Of a stretch of DNA of 64,000 bases, positions 1 through 11,146 are shown piece after piece. The translations under genes were made by a program, and so were the position numbers. Every line of letters begins with the position of its first letter. Positions within the stretch are counted from its first letter, which is position 1. Origin of the DNA: Allorhizobium ampelinum S4 (lineage in GTDB: Bacteria; Pseudomonadota; Alphaproteobacteria; Rhizobiales; Rhizobiaceae); contig NC_011989.1 of assembly GCF_000016285.1 (NCBI RefSeq), positions 3,325,001-3,389,000 on the forward strand, read 5' to 3'. The notes beneath the pieces were generated by a model. It was not told where the DNA came from and searched no databases. It saw nothing but the letters and a program-made list of their open reading frames with translations.

Positions 1-700
1 GCTGAGGCCGACTGACGGGTTGGAAGTTTTCTATTCGGCTGCGGATGAAAGCGGCAAGGCCGCGGCGGATTCAGAACTGCTTTTCCTGCGGGCGCGTTTT
101 GGCGACACGACAACATCGCTCTACCGTTTTCAGGACCCATCCGACAATTCCGTCGATTATTTTGACGAAAACGGTAAGACCAATCGCCAGTTCCTGATTC
201 GCAATCCGGTTCCGAATGGTGTATTCCGCTCGGGCTTCGGCATGCGCAGACATCCGATCCTTGGTTATTCGCGCATGCATACCGGCGTCGATTGGGGTGC
301 CCCATCCGGTTCGCCGATCATCGCTGCCGGCAGCGGAACGGTTGAAAAAGCAGGGTGGGATTCCGGCGGCTATGGCAACCAGACAATCATTCGCCATCCG
401 AACGGCTATGAAAGCTCCTATAACCACCAAAGCGCCATCGCCAAAGGTGTCGTTGCCGGGGCAAAGATCCGCCAGGGTCAGGTCATCGGCTGGGTGGGGA
501 CGACCGGTGAGTCCACCGGCCCGCACCTGCATTACGAAATCATCGTCAACGGCACCAAGGTCGATCCGATGAAGGTGCGCCTGCCGGACGGCAAGTCGCT
601 GAACGGCGGTACGTTGGCAAAATTCGAGCAGGAGCGGCAGCGCATTGACGATCTGCTGAGCAGTGCCGAGAAAAATCGGCAGCTTGCTGCCAACAATTGA
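1..700 (+). CDS. M23 family metallopeptidase (5' end outside window)
   Basis: C-terminal part of a peptidoglycan DD-endopeptidase of the LytM/M23 family. The reading frame is open to the left edge of the window with no stop, so the start lies outside. The zinc-site pattern is visible: HTGVD near position 290 and the HLHYE motif near 530, which supply the His/Asp and His ligands of the family. A short basic, glutamine-rich tail follows the domain. It converges with clpB, with a strong hairpin between them. Expected to act in the periplasm on cell-wall cross-links; any signal peptide or membrane anchor would lie upstream of the window. Confidence 0.9.
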   Translation, partial: LRPTDGLEVFYSAADESGKAAADSELLFLRARFGDTTTSLYRFQDPSDNSVDYFDENGKTNRQFLIRNPVPNGVFRSGFGMRRHPILGYSRMHTGVDWGAPSGSPIIAAGSGTVEKAGWDSGGYGNQTIIRHPNGYESSYNHQSAIAKGVVAGAKIRQGQVIGWVGTTGESTGPHLHYEIIVNGTKVDPMKVRLPDGKSLNGGTLAKFEQERQRIDDLLSSAEKNRQLAANN

Positions 701-724
701 AAACCCAATAACGATGATATGGAA

Positions 725-746
725 ATGGCGGCCAGAAGGCCGCCAT
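725..746. terminator. Bidirectional hairpin between M23 peptidase and clpB
   Basis: A perfect 9-bp stem (ATGGCGGCC / GGCCGCCAT) with an AGAA loop lies in the 82 bp between two convergent genes. There is no long T-tract on either side, so it is a likely but weak intrinsic terminator. Confidence 0.6.
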
Positions 747-782
747 CAAAGCGTTATGAAGAAAGGGGCTGCCTGATCGTAA

Positions 783-3389
<2,607 letters not shown>

Positions 3390-3484
3390 TTTCGCTCTCC
3401 AGTCTCCAGGCCGCCCGTCAAGGCACGGCATGGGTTTTGAGGATCAGGCCCCCATTCGGCAGGCCCGGTGATTGAATTCAATCC

Positions 3485-3514
3485 TTTAAAGGGATTCTGT
3501 TCAATTCGTCAAAG
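3485..3514 (-). promoter_or_regulatory. Candidate clpB promoter (RpoH-like or housekeeping)
   Basis: On the minus strand, CTTTGAC (3514-3508) is followed after 14 bases by CCCTTTAAA (3493-3485), about 95 bases upstream of the clpB start. This loosely resembles the heat-shock sigma consensus (CTTGAA, then CCATNTA-like), and TTGACG also fits a housekeeping -35 box. It was assigned by eye only. Confidence 0.3.
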
Positions 3515-3609
3515 CTGATATGGGGAGGCGATTTTGCCCTTTAAAGAGTGGCTTCGCACAAAAAATCAGGCACACTTGATGAAAGGCAAACAACTGAAAA
3601 CAAATCATC

Positions 3610-3651
3610 AAAAAATAAAAAAGCCCCTGCTCCAGAAAAGGAAAAGGGGCT
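3610..3651 (-). terminator. Rho-independent terminator of the DUF4167 gene
   Basis: Read on the minus strand, a 7-bp stem (AGCCCCT / AGGGGCT, 16-base loop) is followed directly by TTTTTTATTTTTT. It lies about 70 bases past the stop codon of the DUF4167 gene. Confidence 0.85.
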
Positions 3652-3719
3652 GATTTTGGTCATCAGTCATTCCAGAGTCTGTCTGGCCAGAGTCTGTCTG
3701 GTTCAATCACCGATGGATA

Positions 3720-4604
3720 TTATTCCGAAACGATATCGGCAAGAGCCGGAGCATCGCCATTATTGGCCTTGTCGCGACCCTTGGCCGGTGGCTTGCCTTC
3801 GGCACTCGCCTCACCATTCGCTTCGGCCGCAATCTCTTCAGCTGTGCGGCGCGGACGGCGCGGACGGGCAGCAGGCGTGCGGCGGCGGGTCTGGGGCCGA
3901 TCCGACTTCGCGCTGGCCTGCTGTGCGCTTTCCTCAGCGGCAAATTCAGCTTCGACCGGGGTCTTCTCAATCACCGGCTGCGGTCCGCTTCCAGCAATGT
4001 CCAGCTCAGGCTGCGGCTGGGCAATCGGCTGCGGCCGGCGATCCTGATGCGTGCGATCGCGGCGATCAGGACGCTCGGCCCGTTCTGGGCGCTCCGCACG
4101 CTCGGCCCGTTCTGGACGGTCCTGCCGTTCGGTGCGCTCTGGGCGCTCCTGCTGGGCGCGCTCTGGCTGAACCCGTTCCTGCTGAATGCGGGGCTGCTGA
4201 ACCGGCATCTCAGGCTGCGGCTGGTAGCCACGGTCCAGACCGTTATCGCCCTCGTCGCCATCCATGTCGGAACCGTCGCGGTCATTATAATCGCGGTCGT
4301 CGCGATGGACGCGCTCCTGCATCTGCGCCTGGGCGGCGGCAATGATGCGGTTATAATGTTCGGCATGCTGCAAATAGTTCTCGGCCATGACCCGGTCGCC
4401 TGAACTATGCGAATCGCGCGCCAGCGCCATGTATTTTTCAGCGATATGCTGCGCCGTGCCGCGGATCTTCACGTCAGGACCCGAACTGTCATAGGTGCGG
4501 GTCAGCGGGTTGGAGCCCTTGCGGTTGAAATTGTTGCCGTTGTTATTATTGCTGCCGCCACTGCTACGCCCCCGACTGCGCTTGTTTTGCTGTCCTGGCC
4601 TCAT
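3720..4604 (-). CDS. DUF4167 domain-containing protein
   Basis: 294 residues. The N-terminal ~90 residues match the alphaproteobacterial DUF4167 family: a basic Asn/Arg/Gly-rich start, then NPLTRTYDSSGPDVKIRG and a helical segment ending in HAEHYNRI. The remainder is low complexity: tandem Arg-Glu-Pro units of the ERPERAERAE type (about DNA 4070-4150), then Gln/Pro-rich and Arg-rich stretches. This composition suggests a disordered, possibly nucleic-acid-binding protein, but no function is established. ATG start with AGGTGAG upstream. It lies downstream of prmC on the same strand, with a long leader containing a palindromic repeat, so it probably has its own promoter. Confidence 0.9.
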   Translation of the reverse strand: MRPGQQNKRSRGRSSGGSNNNNGNNFNRKGSNPLTRTYDSSGPDVKIRGTAQHIAEKYMALARDSHSSGDRVMAENYLQHAEHYNRIIAAAQAQMQERVHRDDRDYNDRDGSDMDGDEGDNGLDRGYQPQPEMPVQQPRIQQERVQPERAQQERPERTERQDRPERAERAERPERAERPDRRDRTHQDRRPQPIAQPQPELDIAGSGPQPVIEKTPVEAEFAAEESAQQASAKSDRPQTRRRTPAARPRRPRRTAEEIAAEANGEASAEGKPPAKGRDKANNGDAPALADIVSE

Positions 4605-5030
4605 CGATTACTCACCTGATTTCTGTCTTGCTGATATGAGGGCGACGCGGCCCGTTCGCTCAATCGAACCGGGGCTCCACGCGCTGCGGGGCATACTGCG
4701 CCAATGCAACATACGGCCGCTGGTGACTATCACAGCTCCTTGCATTCTATAAAATGCGTGAGGGTCGACTGTAACACGTTAACATTCTGCATAATTTTTG
4801 CCCTTAATCCGACTTCGGCTTAAGGAATCAAGCAGTAAATTATTTGATCCACGCACCAGGATCATTCGCGCCGCTACCGTCTCCTTAAGGAGGCATGTTT
4901 GCGGTCGACCCAGAGCCAAACGAATCTTTGTTCATTCCCCGCTGCCCGGTGCGTGTCTGCAACCTATCCCGCTTCCTTTCGAAAACCAAGCCCTTTCTTT
5001 GCATTGCAGAAAGTTCCTTGGTGAATACCA
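4605..5030. other. Intergenic leader, prmC to DUF4167
   Basis: 426 bases without a convincing gene. It holds a short hairpin near 4743-4756 and the palindromic repeat at 4787-4838. The rest should contain the DUF4167 promoter on the minus strand, but no clear box was identified. Confidence 0.6.
4787..4838. repeat. Rhizobial-type intergenic palindrome, copy 1
   Basis: Begins CTGCATAATTTTT, has an inner stem CCTTAA...TTAAGG and ends AGCAGTAA. The left arm is shared with the element at 33757-33808. It is an imperfect ~52-base palindrome in the DUF4167 leader. Confidence 0.6.
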
Positions 5031-5912
5031 CTATAGTTGCGGTCCGGTCTGAGCAAACAACAGAATCCGATCATTATCACCGTGATCCTTTGCGCTTTCC
5101 ACAAGAACGAAGCTATTGTTTGCGAAAAGTTGCGTCACCGCCATCGCCTGATCGTAACCGATTTCCACCCCAACCAGACCGCCCGGTTTCAGAAAATCGG
5201 CGGCGCCAGCGGCAATTGCACGGTAAGCATCCAGCCCATCGTCGCCACCGTCAAGTGCTACGGCAGGATCATAAAGCCGAACGTCAGGGGCCAGATCTTT
5301 AATCACATCGCTGACAATATAGGGCGGATTCGACAGAATGATGTCAAAACGGCCCGATAACGCCTCGTACCAATGGCTTTGCAGCGTCTCGAACCGGTCG
5401 GAAAGTGAGTTGGCTGCGGCGTTCTGCCGCGCCATGGCCAACGCTTCGGCGGAAATATCGGTCGCCAATGCTGTAGTACCCGGACATTCCTGCAAAAGCG
5501 CCAGGGCAATTGCCCCGGTGCCCGTCCCCATATCCAGCAGGCGCACGCTGCCATTCTTCGCCACCATGGCATGAAGATGCGGCAAAACACGCTCAATCAG
5601 GATTTCCGTATCGGGTCGCGGTTCCAATGTCGCTGGCGACAGGGCCAGTTCCAGACCGTAAAAGGCCCGCCGTCCCAAAATCCGATGGACAGGCTCAAAC
5701 AACAGACGTCGCTCGACTGCCGTCTCGATCAGGCTCGTCTCCTCGGCGCTCAAAACCCGGTTGTCCTGCACGATAAGATCGGTCGACGTCAGTCCAAGAA
5801 GACCGGCGATCAAGGTCCGCGCATCGCGTGGCGCATCGGCGATACCCGCTTGCGCAAACCGAAGACGAGCGGCAGTGATCGCCTGCTTCAGCGTCACCGG
5901 TGCGCCTGTCAT
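5031..5912 (-). CDS. prmC: Peptide chain release factor N5-glutamine methyltransferase
   Basis: Methylates the glutamine of the GGQ motif in class-I release factors, using S-adenosylmethionine. The 293-residue product has the N-terminal helical substrate-binding domain, the SAM-binding motif [13 protein letters not shown] near residue 125 and the catalytic NPPY motif near 195, all diagnostic of PrmC/HemK. Its ATG overlaps the stop of prfA by four bases (ATGA), so the modifying enzyme is translationally coupled to its own substrate RF1. Confidence 0.96.
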   Translation of the reverse strand: MTGAPVTLKQAITAARLRFAQAGIADAPRDARTLIAGLLGLTSTDLIVQDNRVLSAEETSLIETAVERRLLFEPVHRILGRRAFYGLELALSPATLEPRPDTEILIERVLPHLHAMVAKNGSVRLLDMGTGTGAIALALLQECPGTTALATDISAEALAMARQNAAANSLSDRFETLQSHWYEALSGRFDIILSNPPYIVSDVIKDLAPDVRLYDPAVALDGGDDGLDAYRAIAAGAADFLKPGGLVGVEIGYDQAMAVTQLFANNSFVLVESAKDHGDNDRILLFAQTGPQL

Positions 5913-6988
5913 GCCTGTTCGCCGAGTTGCGCCAATTGTCCAGCCTGATAATCGGCGATCAGGGCATCGACCACTTCATCGATTTCACCCATCATCATCC
6001 GGTCGAGCTTGTAGAGGGTCAGGTTGATCCGGTGATCGGTCACCCGGCCCTGCGGGAAATTATAGGTGCGGATCCGCTCGGACCGGTCACCGGAGCCAAC
6101 CTGGCTCTTGCGATCAGCCGATCGTTCGCTGTCAGCCCGCTGGCGTTCCATGTCGAACAGACGCGAACGCAGCACCTGCATGGCTTTTGCCCGGTTCTGG
6201 TGCTGGGATTTTTCTGAGCTGGTCACCACCAGGCCGGTCGGCAGATGGGTGATGCGCACCGCAGAGTCCGTGGTGTTGACGTGCTGGCCGCCTGCCCCGG
6301 AGGAGCGCATCGTATCGATGCGAATGTCTTCAGCCCGAACCTCGATATCGATCTCTTCCGCCTCGGGCAAAACCGCCACGGTAGCAGCCGACGTATGGAT
6401 ACGTCCTTGCGTCTCCGTATCGGGAACGCGCTGCACCCGGTGAACACCGGATTCGAATTTCAGCTTGGAGAAGACCCCTCGCCCGGTCACGGTGGCGATA
6501 ATTTCCTTAAAGCCCCCGGCATCGCCCTCGCTGGAAGACAGGACCTCAACTTTCCAGCCCTTGCCCGCCGCGAAACGCTCATACATCCGAAACAAGTCAC
6601 CGGCAAACAACGCGGCTTCGGACCCACCCGTTCCAGCGCGAATTTCCAGGATCGCGCTTTTTTCGTCGGCGGCATCCTTGGGCAAAAGCTGGATCTGGAT
6701 TTCCTTTTCCAGTCCTTCCAGCCGCGCCTCGACATCCGGCAGCTCCATTTCCGCCAGATCGCGCATCTCGCGGTCCGTGGACTTGTCGGCCAGCAGCGCC
6801 TTCAGATCAGCAACTTCCTTTTCCGCCAACCCCAATTCCCGGATGGCTTTGACCACCGGCTGCAACTCGGAATATTCCGAGGCAAGCTTGACATAGACAT
6901 CGGCGGCAGGCCCGGCGGACATGCGCGCCTCGATTTCGCCAAACCGGCGCTCAAGCTCGCGCATTTTATCGACAGGAAGCTTCGCCAC
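5909..6988 (-). CDS. prfA: Peptide chain release factor 1
   Basis: RF1 releases the finished peptide at UAA and UAG codons. 359 residues, the standard length. The [15 protein letters not shown] segment holds the catalytic GGQ loop near residue 234; the N-terminal coiled coil and domain 2 precede it. The start codon is GTG (complement of CAC at 6986-6988), behind AGAGGTAAAGG; the family N-terminus (M/V-A-K-L-P) supports it. It sits 27 bases after ptsP and overlaps prmC, forming a ptsP-prfA-prmC transcription unit. Confidence 0.97.
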   Translation of the reverse strand: MAKLPVDKMRELERRFGEIEARMSAGPAADVYVKLASEYSELQPVVKAIRELGLAEKEVADLKALLADKSTDREMRDLAEMELPDVEARLEGLEKEIQIQLLPKDAADEKSAILEIRAGTGGSEAALFAGDLFRMYERFAAGKGWKVEVLSSSEGDAGGFKEIIATVTGRGVFSKLKFESGVHRVQRVPDTETQGRIHTSAATVAVLPEAEEIDIEVRAEDIRIDTMRSSGAGGQHVNTTDSAVRITHLPTGLVVTSSEKSQHQNRAKAMQVLRSRLFDMERQRADSERSADRKSQVGSGDRSERIRTYNFPQGRVTDHRINLTLYKLDRMMMGEIDEVVDALIADYQAGQLAQLGEQA

Positions 6989-7015
6989 CCTTTACCTCTT
7001 GTTTTTCTTCAGAAA

Positions 7016-9289
7016 TCAGACCGGAACGCCGTTCTGTTCGGCAAACCGTGTCAGGAAAGCCCGGATCGGCTCACTTGGCCTGTTGTCGTCCAGCAACGCA
7101 TTCAGCTCGGCGGAAAGCCTGCCGATATCCAATTGCAACAGCATGGCCTTGATCGGACCGATGGCCGTCGGCGACATCGACACCGAACGGAAGCCGATAG
7201 CAAACAGCGCCATGGATGACAACGGCTTTCCCGCCATCTCGCCGCACAGCGTCACCGGCGTATCGTGCCGATCGGCGGCGCGGACAATATCGCGCAGAAT
7301 GCGCAGGAAAGGCCGGCCCAGAGTGTCGAACCGGTCGGACACCCGGGCATTGCCCCGGTCGACCGCCATGGAAAACTGGAACAGGTCATTGGAGCCAACC
7401 GAGACGAAATCCACTTCCTGCATCAACTCGTCAAGTTGCCACATCAGGGCAGGAACCTCCAGCATCACGCCGAATTGCAGCCGCTTTGGCAGGCCATGGC
7501 CGAATTTGGAAATATGCTGCACTTCCTTCTGCAGCAATTCGCGGGCAGCGCGGATTTCCGACACTTCCGTGACCATCGGCAGCATCATCTTCAGCTCACC
7601 CCCGGTCGCGGCCTTCAACAGCGCCCGCATCTGGGTGCGCAACAGGCCGGGCCGGTCCAGCGACAGCCGGATGGCGCGCCAGCCGAGAGCTGGGTTTTCT
7701 TCCTCATGGCTGCGGAAATAGGGCAGCACCTTATCGCCGCCGATATCCAGCGTGCGGAAGGTGACGGGCCGACCCTTCGCCTGTTTCAGCACATTGCGAT
7801 AGAGCGCTTCCTGCTCATCGGCCTTGGGCATGGTCGAAGCGATCATAAATTGCAACTCGGTGCGGAACAGGCCAATGCCCTCGGCCCCCGATTCGGCCAA
7901 TTGCGGCAGATCGACCATCAAACCGGCATTCATCTGCAATTTGATTCGCTGTCCGTCCTTGCTGAGCGGCTCAACATCGCGCAGCGCCTTGAACTGTTCC
8001 TGGCGGCGAGCACGCAGCTTGACCTTTTCCTCATAGGCAGTCTGCAGATCGACCATCGGGCGCACATGCACCTTACCGTCATCGCCATCGATAATAACGG
8101 CATCACCGTTTTCAGCCAGCGCCACAGCACCGGCTGCCTGCCCGACCACGGCAATGCCCATGGCGCGGGCAACAATCACCACATGGCTGGTGACAGCGCC
8201 GTCTTCGAGTACCAGACCGCGAATGTTCTGGCGCGGATAATCGAGCAATTCGGCAGCGCCCATGGCACGGGCGAAAATCACCGCATCCGAGGGAAATCCT
8301 TCGGCGCTACTGCCGGAAAATCCGGTCAGCTGCCGCAGCAACCGGTTGGCCAGATCGTCAAAATCATGCATGCGCTCGCGCATATAGGGATCGGTCAGGC
8401 GCATCATCCGCGCCTTTGTATCGCTCTGGACCTTTTCGACCGCCGCTTCCGCCGTCAGGCCGTTGCGGATCGCCTCTTCCATGCGCCGCACCCAGCCCTG
8501 GTCATGGGCAAACATCCGGTAGGTTTCCAGCACCTCACGATGCTCGCCTTCCATTGCCACTTCGCGGCGCGACAGCATGTCATCGATGGAGATGCGCAGG
8601 GAGCCGAGCGATTCGGCCATCCGCTTCAGCTCGGTCTCGGTATCCTCGTTCAACAGATTGGTGACTACGATGCGCGGTTCGTGCAGCACGACATGGCCAA
8701 GACCGATGCCCTCGCTATAGCTGTCGCCATCGATGGTCACGGCCCGCGTCAGGTCCAATTCAAGGCCCGGCCGGGTAATTTTCTTCAAATCGCCAGTGGC
8801 AATCATTTCGGCCAGCACCATGGCCGTGGTTTCAAGCGCTTCAAGCTCGTCTTCCCGATAATTCCGTTGCGCCTTGTTCTGGACGACAAGAACGCCAAGA
8901 CTGCGGCCAGCCCGCAAAATCGGCACACCGAGGAAGGAATGATAAATTTCCTCACCAGTTTCAGGGAGATAGCGGAAAGCGGGATGCGCCTGCGCATCGG
9001 AAAGATTGAGTGGTTGGGCGGATGCCGCGATGGTACCGACCAGACCTTGCCCCATTTTCAGCTGGGCCAGATGCACCGCGTCGGGATTGAGACCTTCGGT
9101 GGCGTAAAGCTCCAGCACACCATCGGAACGCAAAACATAAACGGAGCAAACTTCGGCAACCATATTGCTCGCGATCTGGCGAGTGATACGGTCAAGACGC
9201 TCCTGAGGCTCAAGGGGCTCCGCCATCAATTCGCGAAGCCGCTTGAGGAGGACGCGCGGACCTGCGGAAAGGTCTCTCATCGCGTGCAT
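7016..9289 (-). CDS. ptsP: Phosphoenolpyruvate-protein phosphotransferase PtsP (EI-Ntr)
   Basis: First enzyme of the nitrogen-related phosphotransferase system. It takes phosphate from PEP and passes it to NPr and EIIA-Ntr for regulation rather than sugar uptake. The 757-residue product has an N-terminal GAF sensor domain (about 20-165), the swivelling phosphohistidine domain with TSHVVIVARAMGI (active His) and the C-terminal TIM-barrel PEP-binding domain (FRTELQFM, SVGSNDLFQF, LCGEMAGKP). Two ATGs are possible (9289 and 9280); GGGAG lies close to the first, while the second matches the usual MRDLSAGPR start. Upstream neighbour is lysC. Confidence 0.95.
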   Translation of the reverse strand: MHAMRDLSAGPRVLLKRLRELMAEPLEPQERLDRITRQIASNMVAEVCSVYVLRSDGVLELYATEGLNPDAVHLAQLKMGQGLVGTIAASAQPLNLSDAQAHPAFRYLPETGEEIYHSFLGVPILRAGRSLGVLVVQNKAQRNYREDELEALETTAMVLAEMIATGDLKKITRPGLELDLTRAVTIDGDSYSEGIGLGHVVLHEPRIVVTNLLNEDTETELKRMAESLGSLRISIDDMLSRREVAMEGEHREVLETYRMFAHDQGWVRRMEEAIRNGLTAEAAVEKVQSDTKARMMRLTDPYMRERMHDFDDLANRLLRQLTGFSGSSAEGFPSDAVIFARAMGAAELLDYPRQNIRGLVLEDGAVTSHVVIVARAMGIAVVGQAAGAVALAENGDAVIIDGDDGKVHVRPMVDLQTAYEEKVKLRARRQEQFKALRDVEPLSKDGQRIKLQMNAGLMVDLPQLAESGAEGIGLFRTELQFMIASTMPKADEQEALYRNVLKQAKGRPVTFRTLDIGGDKVLPYFRSHEEENPALGWRAIRLSLDRPGLLRTQMRALLKAATGGELKMMLPMVTEVSEIRAARELLQKEVQHISKFGHGLPKRLQFGVMLEVPALMWQLDELMQEVDFVSVGSNDLFQFSMAVDRGNARVSDRFDTLGRPFLRILRDIVRAADRHDTPVTLCGEMAGKPLSSMALFAIGFRSVSMSPTAIGPIKAMLLQLDIGRLSAELNALLDDNRPSEPIRAFLTRFAEQNGVPV

Positions 9290-9334
9290 GCTCCCGATAA
9301 TGACAATCCAGGCGCAAAATGCGCCCGGAGGTAG

Positions 9335-9368
9335 TGATCAAGGGTGGCAAATTCCCACCCGTTGATCA
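9335..9368 (-). terminator. Intercistronic hairpin between lysC and ptsP
   Basis: TGATCAA-GGGTGG pairs with CCACCC-G-TTGATCA (one bulged base). The stem overlaps the lysC stop codon and has no T-tract. It may be a partial terminator, attenuator or mRNA stabiliser inside the lysC-ptsP unit. Confidence 0.45.
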
Positions 9369-10640
9369 AGCCTTATCGAGACCGTAGCAGGAATGCAAAG
9401 TGCGAACAGCCAATTCGGCGTAAGGACCGTCGATCAGGATGGAAATCTTGATCTCGGAGGTGGTGATCGCCTTGATATTGATGCCTTTATCGGCAAGTGC
9501 ACGGAAAGCGGTCGCCGCAACCCCTGCATGGCTGCGCATGCCAATGCCGATCACCGAGACCTTGACCAGGCCCTTTTCGCTTTGCACCACGTCGAAACCG
9601 ATTTTTTCCTGGTTGTCGGAGAGCACTTTCAAGGCTTTATCCACATCCCCGGATGGGACGGTAAAGGTCATATCGGTCTTGGAACCGTCCTCGGAAATAT
9701 TCTGGACGATCATATCGACATTGATATGCGATTCGGACAGCGGTCCGAAAATCGCCGCCGAAACACCGGGACGGTCAGCCAACCGGCGCAGGGATATCTG
9801 GGCTTCGTCCTTGGCATAGGCAATGCCGGTAACAACTTCCTGTTCCACGATCTCTTCCTCATCGCAAATCAACGTTCCGGGCGGATTCAGCACGTCACCC
9901 ATGCCCGGAGCATCGGGATCTTCAAAGCTCGAGCGCACGAAGGTGCGCACCTTGTGTACCATGGCCAGTTCGACGGAGCGCACCTGCAATACCTTGGCGC
10001 CAAGCGAAGCCATTTCCAGCATTTCCTCAAACGCTACCTTTTTCAGGCGGCGCGCTTTTGGCTCGATGCGTGGATCGGTGGTATAGACACCATCGACATC
10101 GGTATAGATGTCGCAACGGTCGGCCTTGACGGCTGCCGCGATTGCCACCGCCGAGGTATCGGACCCGCCGCGGCCCAGCGTGGCAATGCGATTGTCCGGG
10201 CCAATGCCCTGGAAACCGGCCACCACGGCGACCTGGCCCTCACCCATGCGGCGGATGATATCGGAACCGTCGATGTCCTGGATGCGGGCCGCGCCATGCG
10301 CATTGTCGGTCTTAATGGCAATCTGCCAGCCCTGCCAGGAGCGGGCATTGATACCGAGCGATTGCAGCGCAATGGCAAGCAGACCGGATGTCACCTGTTC
10401 ACCGGAGGCCACGATAGCGTCATATTCACGCGCATCATAGAAAGGCGAAGCAGCACCGGCGACCTTGGGCATGGTCTGGACCCAGTCCACCAATTCGTTG
10501 GTCTTGCCGGACATGGCCGAAACCACCACGGCAACTTCGTGGCCGGCATCCACTTCACGTTTCACATGCCGCGCCACGTTGTGAATGCGTTCAAGATTGG
10601 CGACGGATGTACCGCCGAATTTCATCACAATGCGCGCCAT
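9366..10640 (-). CDS. lysC: Aspartate kinase
   Basis: Phosphorylates aspartate, the first step to lysine, threonine, methionine and diaminopimelate. 424 residues, with the amino-acid-kinase domain starting at KFGGTSV (residue 8), a nucleotide loop GRGGSDTSAVA near 175, and two C-terminal ACT domains (about 265-420) that normally mediate feedback inhibition. The ATG start is clear. It is the first gene of the minus-strand series lysC-ptsP-prfA-prmC and is divergent from mprF across a 506-base region. No lysine riboswitch was recognised in its leader. Confidence 0.96.
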   Translation of the reverse strand: MARIVMKFGGTSVANLERIHNVARHVKREVDAGHEVAVVVSAMSGKTNELVDWVQTMPKVAGAASPFYDAREYDAIVASGEQVTSGLLAIALQSLGINARSWQGWQIAIKTDNAHGAARIQDIDGSDIIRRMGEGQVAVVAGFQGIGPDNRIATLGRGGSDTSAVAIAAAVKADRCDIYTDVDGVYTTDPRIEPKARRLKKVAFEEMLEMASLGAKVLQVRSVELAMVHKVRTFVRSSFEDPDAPGMGDVLNPPGTLICDEEEIVEQEVVTGIAYAKDEAQISLRRLADRPGVSAAIFGPLSESHINVDMIVQNISEDGSKTDMTFTVPSGDVDKALKVLSDNQEKIGFDVVQSEKGLVKVSVIGIGMRSHAGVAATAFRALADKGINIKAITTSEIKISILIDGPYAELAVRTLHSCYGLDKA

Positions 10641-10890
10641 GGCCCGACCGTCTCGACCTCAAACCTGTGCCGGACATATCCGGCTGAAACCAATCTCTGC
10701 ATTTCACAATGCGGCTGGCGGGCTTTTAGACAATTCGGGGCCAAGGTGCAACGGCAAGTTCACCGCATTAAGGCGGCATCGGTGCCGCTCTCTATGCAAA
10801 CGTTTTTGTCATGAATTTGGGATACCCCATTCAGCGATAATTCAGTAGAGAACGGCAACATGTCCGATACCGTTAATACCGAGGCTCGAA

Positions 10891-10904
10891 GATGCTAACG
10901 CATC
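10891..10904. repeat. Short palindromic repeat, copy 1 (GATGCTAACGCATC)
   Basis: GATGC and GCATC arms. The same 14-mer with one difference (C for A) occurs at 63898-63911, in both cases followed by a CCTCGCC / CCCCGCC segment. It is directly followed by a second small hairpin, CTCGC...GCGAG. Confidence 0.5.
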
Positions 10905-10919
10905 CTCGCCTTAAGCGAG

Positions 10920-11000
10920 TTTCGAATATCTCAAATGCGTCAAAGGCTTGAGATATTCGAAAAAGGAATACCAACTGCCATTTTTAATGGCAGTTGGTAT
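10920..11000. repeat. Two perfect tandem hairpins
   Basis: The first has a 15-bp perfect stem: TTTCGAATATCTCAA (10920-10934) pairs with its complement at 10948-10962, with a 13-base loop. The second has a 15-bp perfect stem: ATACCAACTGCCATT (10968-10982) pairs with 10986-11000 across a TTT loop. They are five bases apart and sit between divergent genes, so they are not obviously terminators of the flanking genes. Confidence 0.8.
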
Positions 11001-11146
11001 AAGATTTACCGCATATTTCCTTAAACCTGTCAGGGTTTCAGGGGAAATTCATGCGGCGGATGCCAAATGGGCATAGGCGCTACATATAAAATGCCGCCGC
11101 GTACCGGTCGCGGCAGACAAAAGCAGTCAATGAAAGGGACGATCGC

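Larger units (their letters stand above)
10641..11146. other. Divergent intergenic region lysC / mprF with stacked hairpins
   Basis: 506 bases without a convincing gene. It must hold the lysC promoter (minus) and the mprF promoter (plus). Four hairpins follow each other at 10891-11000, the last two perfect; they are listed separately. No sigma box was assigned with confidence. Confidence 0.6.

Noticed and set aside
4070..4150. CRISPR-like direct repeats in the DUF4167 gene
   Set aside because: Short imperfect coding repeats of Arg/Glu/Pro codons with no spacers of uniform length.
7265..9334. Long open frame antisense to ptsP (689 codons)
   Set aside because: Mirror of ptsP codon usage; His/Gln-rich translation without domains.
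10641..10860. Lysine riboswitch upstream of lysC
   Set aside because: No multi-helix lysine-element pattern could be recognised, and this class is rare in alphaproteobacteria.
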